From RGIG5050 sp045636065 (GTDB lineage Bacteria > Verrucomicrobiota > Kiritimatiellia > RFP12 > UBA1067), in contig JAZTWW010000046.1 of NCBI GenBank assembly GCA_045636065.1, positions 25,462 through 89,461 of the forward strand: a stretch of 64,000 bases of DNA, written 5' to 3'. A model generated the notes under the pieces. That model had not been told where the DNA came from, did not search any database, and saw only the letters and a program-made list of their open reading frames with translations. This document shows positions 14,473-22,533 of this stretch, one piece after another. How positions within the stretch are numbered: position 1 is the stretch's first letter; each line of letters starts with the position of its first letter. A program made the position numbers and the translations under genes.

Positions 14473-16623
14473 TCAGCCGCCGCGAAGGAGGCGAGCCTCT
14501 TCGTCGCGGTTGAGGACCTCGACGAGATAGGGGCCGTGCGGGCCGCGGTGGAAAAGGCCGTGAACCGCCTCGGGGCCATCCGATGCGATGACGTTCTTTA
14601 TGAGAGCCACCATCGCCTTCGTCACCCTGAGCCCCGGCAGGAACACCGGGATCCCCGGCGGATAAGGGACGAGGAACTGCGAGGCGATCCGCCCTTCGGA
14701 CTCCTCGATCGAAACGAGTTCGCCGTCGCAGAGCGCCGCCGCGTGCGGGAGTACCGCTATCTGCCCCGAGACAGCCGCCGAGACGCCCGCCGACGCACCC
14801 GCCGCATCGGGCCTTCCGATAAGCCCCTTCAAGCTTCGGCAGATCCTCAGGAGATACTCGAAATGCTCCTCCTCCGTGCCGGCCGTCACGAGGAAGAGGA
14901 TCGTCGTCGCCGTGGCCTTCTCCCACTGGATATGGGCCTTCAGGAGGGCGTCCTTGAAAGTCTGGCACGCCTTGGCGCTTTTGAGCATCAAGACGATCTT
15001 GAGGGGGTCTTTCATGTACCCTTCGCCGCGCCAGTCGTAGCCGGGTGCGGCTATCTCGGAGAGGTCCGCGAACACGTCGCGCTCCTCCCTCTGGCATATC
15101 TCGGCGACGCGCCGCCTGAAGGCCCGCACCCATCTCAGCCTCTCGTCGACGACCCTAAGCCCCTCAAGGCGCATCTGGACGCCCGCGATGTCGAGCGTAG
15201 CCATGAACGGGTACAGCGGACTCGTCGAATGCCAGTACCTGAGGATCTCGTGGAAGTCGTGGCTGAACTTCTCGTAGCTTCCTCGTCCGTGCAGGGAGAA
15301 CCTGCGCCTGAGCCAGCGGAAGCCGGGGTTCGCGTCCTCTTCGAGAAGCTGCTTGAACCTGCTCGAAACGTGGATCATCGAAGCCTGCGAGAACGCGGCC
15401 AAGGTCTTGTGCGTCGACTGCACGGCGAAGTGCGCGCCCGCAAACGGGTTGATCGCGTTGTACCTCACGGGGTCGTCGTCATCGGTGTAGTGGATGTACT
15501 CTGGATGGAACGAGAGGTATGCGGCCCACGCCTCGTCGGCGTAGAAGAGGACGCCCGCGCGCTCGCACATCTCGCCTATCTTCCATACGGGATAGAGGAT
15601 GCCCTCGTAGGTGCATGTGGTGAGGATGAGAAGCCTCGGGCTATCGCCCTGCGGTACGGCGGGGAAGAGTTCGCGGCGTATGTCCTCAAGCGCGACTGGG
15701 CCCCATACGCCAAGCCTTGCGTTGTACATCGCCGGGAGATAGCGCGGCACCGCGCCCGACATCGCTATCGCGTGGTGGACGCTCTTGTGGCAGTTCCTGT
15801 CGACGAGAACGGTCTCGCCCGGCCTAAGGAGCGTCTGTAGCATCGCCTTATTTGAGGTGCTCGTCCCGTTGGTCACGTAGCAGCTCTGCGCCGTACCGAA
15901 TATCTCGCTCGTCAGCTTCTGCGCGAGCGACAGGGGCGAATGCGCCTCGGGGGACGAAAGATCCCCAAGGCTCTCCACGCTCACCGAAAGGTCCGTCCTG
16001 AATATCTCGCCAGAGAACGCCTGCCTGAAGCCTTTGAGGAAACTCGACGAGGCGAACGCGCGCCCGCCGTTGTGCCCGGGCGTATGCCAGTTGGCGCCGC
16101 CCCTGTTGCGCACGTACTGCCTGAGCGCAGTCCAGAAGCGCGGCATCCAGAAGCTCTTGAAAAGGTGCACGAGCCTTTCGTGGTGGCGCTCGGGGTGGAC
16201 GAAGACCTCGATCGACTTCTTCGTCCAGCGGCGCTGCGGCATCGCGTGCGCGGCGTGGCCGGGCCACGTGACGAGAACGCGCGGAAGTGCCGGGAAGTAG
16301 GCTCTAAGCCAGGTGCGGAGCGGAAGATCCTCGACGTACGAGTCGATAAGCGCGTCGTCAACGAGGAAAAGGCATGCGCCCTGCCCGTCCTCGGTAAGGC
16401 CCTGCGATTCGTCACCGCCAATGAAGAGCGCGTTCTCAAGCTCCGTCGCGCTCGACGCCGCAACGAGCTTGAGGGCCGGATAGTCGAGCCGCTCTATCGT
16501 GTCGAACGTCTCGCGGCAGAAATCCGAGAAGGCGTCCGAAAGCCCGGACTCCATCTGCGGAAGGATTTTCGCGTCCTTCTCCCCTGTCTTGTGGAGATAG
16601 AAGACGGTCAGGTTCGCGGACAT
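14473..16623 (-). CDS. Orn/Lys/Arg decarboxylase, fold type I PLP enzyme
   Basis: A 716-residue member of the OKR decarboxylase family. An N-terminal wing-like domain (1-150) precedes the PLP core with WHTPGHNGGRAF, TNGTSTSNKA, DRNCHKSVHHA, YADEAWAAYL and the PLP-binding lysine in VQSTHKTLAAF (Lys406). The C-terminal domain is of the usual length. These enzymes make agmatine, putrescine or cadaverine, for polyamine synthesis or acid resistance; the sequence alone does not fix the amino acid. The start codon immediately precedes the stop of nothing upstream: the GH89 gene ends 1 nt before this ATG, implying co-transcription from 18417. Confidence 0.85.
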   Translation of the reverse strand: MSANLTVFYLHKTGEKDAKILPQMESGLSDAFSDFCRETFDTIERLDYPALKLVAASSATELENALFIGGDESQGLTEDGQGACLFLVDDALIDSYVEDLPLRTWLRAYFPALPRVLVTWPGHAAHAMPQRRWTKKSIEVFVHPERHHERLVHLFKSFWMPRFWTALRQYVRNRGGANWHTPGHNGGRAFASSSFLKGFRQAFSGEIFRTDLSVSVESLGDLSSPEAHSPLSLAQKLTSEIFGTAQSCYVTNGTSTSNKAMLQTLLRPGETVLVDRNCHKSVHHAIAMSGAVPRYLPAMYNARLGVWGPVALEDIRRELFPAVPQGDSPRLLILTTCTYEGILYPVWKIGEMCERAGVLFYADEAWAAYLSFHPEYIHYTDDDDPVRYNAINPFAGAHFAVQSTHKTLAAFSQASMIHVSSRFKQLLEEDANPGFRWLRRRFSLHGRGSYEKFSHDFHEILRYWHSTSPLYPFMATLDIAGVQMRLEGLRVVDERLRWVRAFRRRVAEICQREERDVFADLSEIAAPGYDWRGEGYMKDPLKIVLMLKSAKACQTFKDALLKAHIQWEKATATTILFLVTAGTEEEHFEYLLRICRSLKGLIGRPDAAGASAGVSAAVSGQIAVLPHAAALCDGELVSIEESEGRIASQFLVPYPPGIPVFLPGLRVTKAMVALIKNVIASDGPEAVHGLFHRGPHGPYLVEVLNRDEEARLLRGG

Positions 16624-18387
16624 CTATCTGCGCTCCTCTTTCTCCTTTGCGAAGAATCTTTCCCAGCGCGGTATGTACCAATCGCGGATAAGCTCGGGGT
16701 ATTCGCGGTTGGCGTAGTCGGAAAGCGTGGTGACGCCGTACTTGGGGTCGGTCCATGTGGTGATCATGCGCCTCAGGGCCTTGACTCCGCGCTCGCCTGC
16801 GCGGCGGCGGGCCTTCGCCTCGTAGGTGGAGAGCCTGAAAGCGGTGGGGACGTTGTCGGGGTTGGGGGCCATGATCTTCGCCATCTCGATGAAGTTGACT
16901 CTCGCCTCGGGATGGGCCTTGAGATCGGGAGCGATGGCGCGCAGCCTGTCCGCGCCGATCTGGCGAGTAAGGTCGAATATGTCGTACGCCATGTTCTCGA
17001 GCTCCGGCCCTTCAGGGATCGCCCCGTCGGCGATGCGCTCTTTAAGTACGGCCAAAAGCGTCTCGATCGCATCGTGGAGCTTCCAGGGCTCGTACCAGAT
17101 TCCGAGCTTGGGGCCCCATGTGCTTACGCTATCGACGTCCCATGCGGGCTCGGCGCAGATGACGTTCTCGACGGCCCCCTCCTGGCAGCGGGGGCAGGCG
17201 TAGACGGTATTCTCGAGTATGTGCCACGCATCGAAGGCGCGCGTATCGCCGAAGCCGTAGCGGTTCGCGACCCAGGTGTGCAGCCAGTTGCGAAGCTCGC
17301 GCGCCGTCATTTCGCTTCCTTTGGGGCGCATCATCATCTCCTCGAAGAGATCGTAGCAGACGGGATTTGTGAAGAGGCCCTCGGAGAGCAAGCCGTATCC
17401 CCTGAACGTCTTGGCGCCCGGGCCCTTCGCGGCGCGCCCGAGGCGCGAGAAGGTCTTGAGGTTTCCGTAGAGGCCATTGTTGCCGCCGAAGTTGAGGACT
17501 TCGCACCATACCCAGGGAAGATCGCCGAACTCGATCTTGCAGACGGAATCCTCCGCGTCGAATGCGGACATGTCCTTTACCAGCGCCTCGACGAGCGTGA
17601 AGCGAGGATCTAGCCCGGCGCGCACCTCCTTTGTCGGGTTGGCCTGCCATGCCTGGACGACCCAGGTGACGCCAGGGAACGCCGCCTGCTGCGCGGCCTG
17701 CACGGCCTTCGTGGCGGCGGTGACGTCTATGCCGCCCGACTTGCCGCCTTCGTGGAAGAGGTCGCCTGCAAGGTACTTCGGCTTTATGCCGTACACCTTT
17801 TCTAGGTTCCTGTGCCAGATCGCGGCGACCTTGGCGTATTCGGCGCCGGTGGGGTCGAGGATCGGCGGGCGTTCGTAGACGCTCCAGAGCCCCTGCGGGA
17901 TGGTTCCCGGGTGGGCGAGCGGCATCATGCCGGTGTATCCCTGGAGGATCGGCTCGATGCCGCGGCGCCTCATCTCGGCGGCGAGCCATCTGCCGCGTTC
18001 GCCGTCCTCGTCGACGGTCGCCTGGTCGAGCGGGCCGCCTTCGCCCGTCAGGTTGCCCATGAGCCACCACGCCCTTGCACATTCATCGGGAAGGAAGTCG
18101 AAGATCTCCTTGTCGCCGTAGCCGAGCTCGCGCAGCGTAAGCTCCCAGACCTTGAACGTGCCGTCCGTAAGGAGCGCGACATTGTATCCGGCCTTTTCTA
18201 GGCGGTCGAGCTCACCGGTCCATTCCTCGCGGCTGTAGAACGCGAAAGTGTACGAGAGCGTGCAGTAGTTGTACGCGATCCTTATAGGCGCGGGCCCTTC
18301 CTCCGCAGGCGGAGCTACAGGCGCAGACGGCGTTTCGGTCGCGGCCACCGCCGCAGCCAGCATTGTCCCCCAAAGTGAAATTCTCAT
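16624..18387 (-). CDS. alpha-N-acetylglucosaminidase, glycoside hydrolase family 89
   Basis: A 587-residue secreted enzyme with a short signal peptide (about 1-20) and an Ala/Pro-rich linker. The GH89 core is recognised by IAYNYCTLSYTFAF, LLTDGTFKVWELTL, WWLMGNLTGEGGPL, KYLAGDLFHEGG (Glu213, acid/base position) and WVWCEVLNFGGNNGLYGNL (Glu296, nucleophile position). GH89 enzymes release terminal alpha-linked GlcNAc, for example from mucin or heparan sulfate. It lacks the extra carbohydrate-binding modules of the clostridial enzymes. An AGGAGAGG site precedes the ATG. Pairing with a decarboxylase gene is probably incidental. Confidence 0.85.
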   Translation of the reverse strand: MRISLWGTMLAAAVAATETPSAPVAPPAEEGPAPIRIAYNYCTLSYTFAFYSREEWTGELDRLEKAGYNVALLTDGTFKVWELTLRELGYGDKEIFDFLPDECARAWWLMGNLTGEGGPLDQATVDEDGERGRWLAAEMRRRGIEPILQGYTGMMPLAHPGTIPQGLWSVYERPPILDPTGAEYAKVAAIWHRNLEKVYGIKPKYLAGDLFHEGGKSGGIDVTAATKAVQAAQQAAFPGVTWVVQAWQANPTKEVRAGLDPRFTLVEALVKDMSAFDAEDSVCKIEFGDLPWVWCEVLNFGGNNGLYGNLKTFSRLGRAAKGPGAKTFRGYGLLSEGLFTNPVCYDLFEEMMMRPKGSEMTARELRNWLHTWVANRYGFGDTRAFDAWHILENTVYACPRCQEGAVENVICAEPAWDVDSVSTWGPKLGIWYEPWKLHDAIETLLAVLKERIADGAIPEGPELENMAYDIFDLTRQIGADRLRAIAPDLKAHPEARVNFIEMAKIMAPNPDNVPTAFRLSTYEAKARRRAGERGVKALRRMITTWTDPKYGVTTLSDYANREYPELIRDWYIPRWERFFAKEKEERR

Positions 18388-18416
18388 GATCCCTCTCCTT
18401 TCGCAGATGTGCGGAT

Positions 18417-18425
18417 ATTATAACA
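18417..18425 (-). promoter_or_regulatory. extended -10 promoter of the GH89 gene
   Basis: TGTTATAAT on the minus strand (-10 at 18417-18422, extended TGn element); no clear -35. The leader would be about 25 nt and includes the AGGAGAGG ribosome binding site. Confidence 0.55.
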
Positions 18426-18453
18426 TATTCACGAACAGTATAGCTAGAATATT

Positions 18454-18915
18454 TCACAGCCATCGCATCAAGGCGCAGAATGACTTGAGCCAGGAGAGCT
18501 CGCGGCGGCGCATGCGGGAATAGTCGCCGGGGGAATTGTCGTCCGCGCCGGAGAGGTGGTCCATCCCGTGGGCGATGTAGAGAAGGAGCTCCTTCTCGCG
18601 GCTCCATGTGCGCCTTGACGGGGCCGCGCGCACGGCCTGGTCGAAGTTTATGAATAGTTCGCCGTAGAGCCCCGGCTCCTCCGGCGGTATCGCGTCGTAC
18701 GCCTGGGTTATCGCGTCGGTTGGGCCGTCGATCCCCATGATGGCCACATGCGCCTCGGCAGATCTCCTGTCATCGACGAGATGGACCACAACTTCGCGCC
18801 ATACGGCCTTGACGCGCGCCGAGGAGCGCGCGGCGAACATCTCCGCCGCGGCCTTCAGTTCGCGACGCGTAATCTTGAAAGAGGCGGGAAGCCTACCTTC
18901 GATCATTATGTCCAT
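18454..18915 (-). CDS. ybeY: rRNA maturation endoribonuclease YbeY
   Basis: A 153-residue YbeY-like protein. The metal site normally reads HGxLHLxGxDH; here it is AHGMDHLSGADDNSPGD, so two histidines are kept and the third ligand position carries Asp. The segment GELFINFDQA corresponds to the usual LGDI(V/F)I region and MRRRE to the terminal helix. YbeY processes 16S rRNA 3' ends and takes part in ribosome quality control. Lying one base after uvrC, it is the last gene of the mraY-tatA-uvrC-ybeY run. The changed ligand does not exclude zinc binding. Confidence 0.75.
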   Translation of the reverse strand: MDIMIEGRLPASFKITRRELKAAAEMFAARSSARVKAVWREVVVHLVDDRRSAEAHVAIMGIDGPTDAITQAYDAIPPEEPGLYGELFINFDQAVRAAPSRRTWSREKELLLYIAHGMDHLSGADDNSPGDYSRMRRRELSWLKSFCALMRWL

Positions 18916-18916
18916 T

Positions 18917-20386
18917 TCACTTCTCCCCCGCCGCAGAGGCGGATATGCGCTTCACCTCTTTCGCAAGCTCAAGCCCGATCCCGGCGACGGCTGCGATCTC
19001 CTCGGCAGTGCGCCTTGCAATCGATCTCACGCTGTGGAACGCCTTTAGAAGCGCCGCCTTCTTCGCGGGGCCTATCCCCGGAATCTCGTCGAGGGCGCTT
19101 TCGCGGATCGTCCTCTCCCTGAGCGCGCGGTGGTACGTTATCGCGAAGCGGTGGGCCTCGTCCCTCAAGCGCGTCACCACCATAAGGGCCTCGGAGTCGC
19201 GCGGGAGAAGGATGCTTTCGCGCCCGTCGTCGAGGACAAGCTCCTCCATGCGCTTGGCTAGGCCGATCGCAGGGATGTCGCCCACGCCTATCTCCGCGAA
19301 CGCGGCGCGGGCTGCCCTGAGCTGCGTTATGCCGCCGTCGCATATGTAGAGGTCGGCGCGCGGGCTTTTGGGGGCGATCGTCGACTCGGGGCCGTAGCGG
19401 CGCGCGACGACCTCGGCCATGGCACGCGGATCGTCCGCGCCCTTGAACGTCTTTATCCTGAAGTGCCTGTACCACCTGCCGTCCGGGAGACCGTCCACGG
19501 CGACGACGAGGCTAGCGACGTTGTGCGTGCCGAAAAGGTTTGAGATGTCGACGCATTCGATCACCTTCGGCGGGGCCTTGAGACCGATTGCGGCGGCAAG
19601 CTCCTCTATGCCTTTCAAGGCCGCCGCGCGCTTCATTTCGGGCGTGCGCCTTACGAAGTGCGCCTTTGTCATCTCCTTCAGGGCGAAGATCGTGTCCCTT
19701 AAGCGCGCGGCCTTCTCGAAGTCTGACGCGGCCGCCGCGGCGCGCATGTCGCCGTCGAGCTCGTGGATGACGCCAGGGCGCTCGCCGCGGAGGAACGCGC
19801 AGGCCTCGTCGAAGCGCGCGCGGTAGTCCTCCTTAGAGACGCGCCCGAGGCAGGGTGCGGAGCAGGTGCGGATCACGTCGGCGAGGCAGTGGGTGTGGGA
19901 CTCGGCATCGGGCAAGAGGTCGGCGCATGACCTCAGGCCATAGCGCTTCTCGACGAAGTCCTTGGCGGCGCGCACGACGGGCGCGCTTGGGAAAGGCCCG
20001 AAATAGACGGCGCCGTCGTCGCGGACGATGCGGCATGTGCGAAGCGCGGGGTAGTCGATGCCGGGATCGGCCCTGAGCGCCAGGTAGCGCTTGTCGTCGC
20101 GCATCAGGATGTTGAAATGCGGCTTGTACTTCTTTATGAGGTTGGCCTCGGTGAGAAGCGCTTCGGCCTCGTTTCTGACGGTCATGAATTCGAGGTCGGC
20201 GACCGAGTTGACCATCGAGCGCACTTTCGGGGCAAGGTCGGCGCGGGGCCTGAAGTACGAAAGGACGCGCCGCCTGAGGTTCTTGGCCTTGCCCACATAG
20301 ATTATGACGCCCCGGCGGTCGCGCATCATGTAGCAGCCGGGGCGGTTGGGAACGGACTTTAGCCGCTCCTCGACCTCAGGGGTCAA
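18917..20386 (-). CDS. uvrC: excinuclease ABC subunit C
   Basis: A 489-residue UvrC, about 100 residues shorter than the E. coli protein. The N-terminal GIY-YIG nuclease (GCYMMRDRRGVIIYVGKAKN), a UVR segment (SDFEKAARLRDTI), the RNase H-like second nuclease (ECVDISNLFGTHNVAS, DDPRAMAEVV, LYICDGGITQL, ITYHRALRER) and the C-terminal helix-hairpin-helix (IPGIGPAKKAALL, VAGIGLELAKEV) are all present. The missing length lies between the UVR motif and the RNase H-like domain. The start is TTG 20386, which overlaps the tatA stop as TTGA; no better ATG is available. Confidence 0.9.
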   Translation of the reverse strand: MTPEVEERLKSVPNRPGCYMMRDRRGVIIYVGKAKNLRRRVLSYFRPRADLAPKVRSMVNSVADLEFMTVRNEAEALLTEANLIKKYKPHFNILMRDDKRYLALRADPGIDYPALRTCRIVRDDGAVYFGPFPSAPVVRAAKDFVEKRYGLRSCADLLPDAESHTHCLADVIRTCSAPCLGRVSKEDYRARFDEACAFLRGERPGVIHELDGDMRAAAAASDFEKAARLRDTIFALKEMTKAHFVRRTPEMKRAAALKGIEELAAAIGLKAPPKVIECVDISNLFGTHNVASLVVAVDGLPDGRWYRHFRIKTFKGADDPRAMAEVVARRYGPESTIAPKSPRADLYICDGGITQLRAARAAFAEIGVGDIPAIGLAKRMEELVLDDGRESILLPRDSEALMVVTRLRDEAHRFAITYHRALRERTIRESALDEIPGIGPAKKAALLKAFHSVRSIARRTAEEIAAVAGIGLELAKEVKRISASAAGEK

Positions 20387-20571
20387 GCGTCGCCTTTCGG
20401 CTTGCCTGAGCCGTCCCCGTCAGACGTCTCCTTCTCGCCCTCCTTCATGCCCTTGGAGAATTCGCTCTTGGCCTTGCCGAGCGAACGCGCGAGTTCGGGA
20501 AGCTTCTTGCTTCCGAAAAGGAGGATGATTATTATCGCAAGTATAAGAATCTGCCAAGGTCCGCTGAACAT
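20383..20571 (-). CDS. tatA: Sec-independent translocase subunit TatA/TatE
   Basis: A 62-residue protein with a single N-terminal membrane helix, then the FGSKKLPELARSLGKA amphipathic helix that defines TatA/E, and a short charged tail (GEKETSDGDGSG). It forms the pore component of the twin-arginine pathway in the inner membrane; tatC is not in the window. It sits between mraY (45-nt gap) and uvrC (overlap). Confidence 0.92.
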   Translation of the reverse strand: MFSGPWQILILAIIIILLFGSKKLPELARSLGKAKSEFSKGMKEGEKETSDGDGSGKPKGDA

Positions 20572-20616
20572 GTCTTTAGTCTCCTTTGTTTTTTGATGGG
20601 GCTACGGGTGAGAGGT

Positions 20617-21774
20617 CTATCTGACCTTCATGAAAAGCGTGAAAAGAAGCGGGATGAGAAAAAGCTGCAGGAGTGTGAAGCGCATGAGAACCTGGGCGTT
20701 CGACCACTTGAGGTTGCGCTTGCAGTGGTCGTGCAGCGGGCACCTTACGGCCCACGCGGCGCGCACGAGGAAGTTCTGCTTCATGCGCTCCTCCTCGGTA
20801 AGCTCCATGGAGGGCCTGACGTCCGCGCCCATCTTCTTGAAGCTCCTGAGAAGGACGAGCTTCGCGAGCCCCGCGCCGCCGTTGACGATGACGACGGGCA
20901 TGAATGCGACGATGAGGAAAGGGTTGCCGGTTGCAAGGGCGCCAGCGCCCGCGAGAAGCCCGAGGAAGCGGCTTCCGGCATCGCCCATAAGGACCTTGGA
21001 GGGCTCGGCGTTCCACCAGAGGTAGCCGGCGAAGGCGCCTGCGGATGTCATGAGCATGACGGACCATCTCGCCGCGCAGCGCGATGCCGTGCCGCCGACG
21101 TCGATCAGGAAGTAGTGGGCGGTCCGCGTGTTGCCGATCACAAGGTAGAGTACGGCCGCAAGGCAGACGAGCGTAACCATCGTGAGGGTCCCCGCGAGGC
21201 CGTCGACGCCGTCAGAGCAGTTGGTGACGTTCATTATGTACCAGAGGAAGAACGCCGCGGACGGGATGTACACGTACCACGGAACGGCGAGCATCCCTTT
21301 CCAGAAGGGAAGCCATACTCTCGCGTACTCAAGCTGCCCCGTGCCCTTGACCATGCCGATATAGAGGCATGCGGCGACGCCTATCGCGGCGACGGCGTCG
21401 AGGAGGCCCTTTCTGAGCTGCCCCCACGGCACTTCGGCGCGGTCGTCGAGGTATCCGCAGACCATGGCGACGAAAAGGAAGAAGATCGCCCCTAGCTCGG
21501 CGAGCGTCCACGGGACGACGAGGAGGTACACCGGAAGCGCAAGGAGCGTCACGATGAATCCGGCGCCGGTATGCTTACCCTCGCTCTTCATGCCGTCCTT
21601 GCCGAGGATGGCCTTTCCGTGGTCCTTGGGGAGACGGTGCCAGAGGCGCGGCAGCATGCGCTGGACGAGAAGCGCCGTTCCCAACGTGCCAACGGCCATA
21701 AGAAACGCATTCGATCCGAAAAGCCTCAATGGACCCCAGAATCCGGCGAGCTGTTGTGATATACTGGAAAGCAT
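20617..21774 (-). CDS. mraY: phospho-N-acetylmuramoyl-pentapeptide transferase
   Basis: A 385-residue polytopic membrane enzyme of the MraY/WecA superfamily. MraY identity is supported by FVAMVCGYLDDRAEV, MNVTNCSDGVDGLAGT, LMGDAGSRFLGLL and a C-terminal PLHDHCKRNLKWSNAQVLMRF-like block, here HDH where most MraY have HHH. It transfers phospho-MurNAc-pentapeptide to undecaprenyl phosphate, making lipid I. It stands outside any mur/fts cluster. ATG 21774 was chosen because GGAGG lies 5 nt upstream; a TTG four codons earlier is part of that site. Confidence 0.85.
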   Translation of the reverse strand: MLSSISQQLAGFWGPLRLFGSNAFLMAVGTLGTALLVQRMLPRLWHRLPKDHGKAILGKDGMKSEGKHTGAGFIVTLLALPVYLLVVPWTLAELGAIFFLFVAMVCGYLDDRAEVPWGQLRKGLLDAVAAIGVAACLYIGMVKGTGQLEYARVWLPFWKGMLAVPWYVYIPSAAFFLWYIMNVTNCSDGVDGLAGTLTMVTLVCLAAVLYLVIGNTRTAHYFLIDVGGTASRCAARWSVMLMTSAGAFAGYLWWNAEPSKVLMGDAGSRFLGLLAGAGALATGNPFLIVAFMPVVIVNGGAGLAKLVLLRSFKKMGADVRPSMELTEEERMKQNFLVRAAWAVRCPLHDHCKRNLKWSNAQVLMRFTLLQLFLIPLLFTLFMKVR

Positions 21775-21793
21775 CTTTTCCTCCAAGGGACAT

Positions 21794-21802
21794 ATTATAC
21801 CA
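21794..21802 (-). promoter_or_regulatory. -10 promoter element of mraY
   Basis: TATAAT (21794-21799) preceded by ATATGG on the minus strand; a weak TAGAAC lies 17 nt further upstream. The predicted leader is about 13 nt and carries the GGAGG site. Confidence 0.55.
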
Positions 21803-21819
21803 TATTTGCGCCGGCAGTT

Positions 21820-22533
21820 CTAGAGGCGATTTATCAAGGCGGATGCGAAGGCGGGGACGGGGGTCTCGAAGGACATTTCGCGGCCGTCGTGCGGATGGAG
21901 GAACTTAAGCCGCCATGCGTGGAGGCACATGCGCTTGGCGCCTTTGGCCGCGGGATTGTACTTCTCGTCCCCGACGACCGGGTGCCCGGCATCCTTGAAC
22001 TGGACGCGGATCTGGTTGCGCCTGCCGCTTTTTAGGGCCACCCTCACAAGACTGTTGCCTTCCGGTGTCACGGCGACGAGCCGCCACTCGGTGCGGGCGA
22101 ACTTGCCCTTGGACGGATCGGCGACGCTTCTCACGTAAAGATCCTCGTCCTCGGCGAGATAGCTCTCGAAAACGCCCTCCTCGCTCTCCATGCGCCCCTC
22201 GACAAGCGCAAGATACTCCTTCCAGGTGATCTCGTTCCAATGGCTGCGGAAGTACTGCTGCACCTCCTCGGTCTTGGCGACCATCATCACTCCGCTCGTC
22301 TCCCTGTCGAGCCTGTGGACGAGATACACCTTGAGCCGGCTCTTGAGCTGCCCCTTGCGCACATAGTCGCCAAGCATCGACTCGACGCTTCTCGTCTCGC
22401 CGCGCCTCGTTGGGCAAGTAAGGATGCCCGCCTCCTTCTCGACGACTATTACGTCCCTGTCCTCATACATTATCTCCACACCCCTCATCCTGCGCGACTT
22501 CGACCCGCCGCGCAGACCTGATCCGTCTTTCAT
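21820..22533 (-). CDS. RluA-family pseudouridine synthase
   Basis: A 237-residue synthase. The catalytic motif is VHRLDRETSGVM (Asp in HRLD); earlier come IMYEDRDVIVVEKEAGIL and later RRNQIRVQFKDAGHPVVGD, all RluA-family hallmarks. It lacks an S4 RNA-binding domain, so it is a single-domain enzyme acting on rRNA or tRNA; the target uridine is unknown. The start overlaps the stop of the radical SAM gene by 4 nt (ATGA). Confidence 0.88.
   Translation of the reverse strand: MKDGSGLRGGSKSRRMRGVEIMYEDRDVIVVEKEAGILTCPTRRGETRSVESMLGDYVRKGQLKSRLKVYLVHRLDRETSGVMMVAKTEEVQQYFRSHWNEITWKEYLALVEGRMESEEGVFESYLAEDEDLYVRSVADPSKGKFARTEWRLVAVTPEGNSLVRVALKSGRRNQIRVQFKDAGHPVVGDEKYNPAAKGAKRMCLHAWRLKFLHPHDGREMSFETPVPAFASALINRL

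Noticed and set aside
13489..15840. 783-codon plus-strand open frame opposite accD and the decarboxylase
   Set aside because: It spans two recognised minus-strand genes and their promoter; composition is typical of antisense reading in GC-rich DNA.
18917..20386. uvrC as a truncated pseudogene because it is short
   Set aside because: Both nuclease domains, the UVR motif and the C-terminal helix-hairpin-helix motifs with their key residues are present; only a linker region is reduced.
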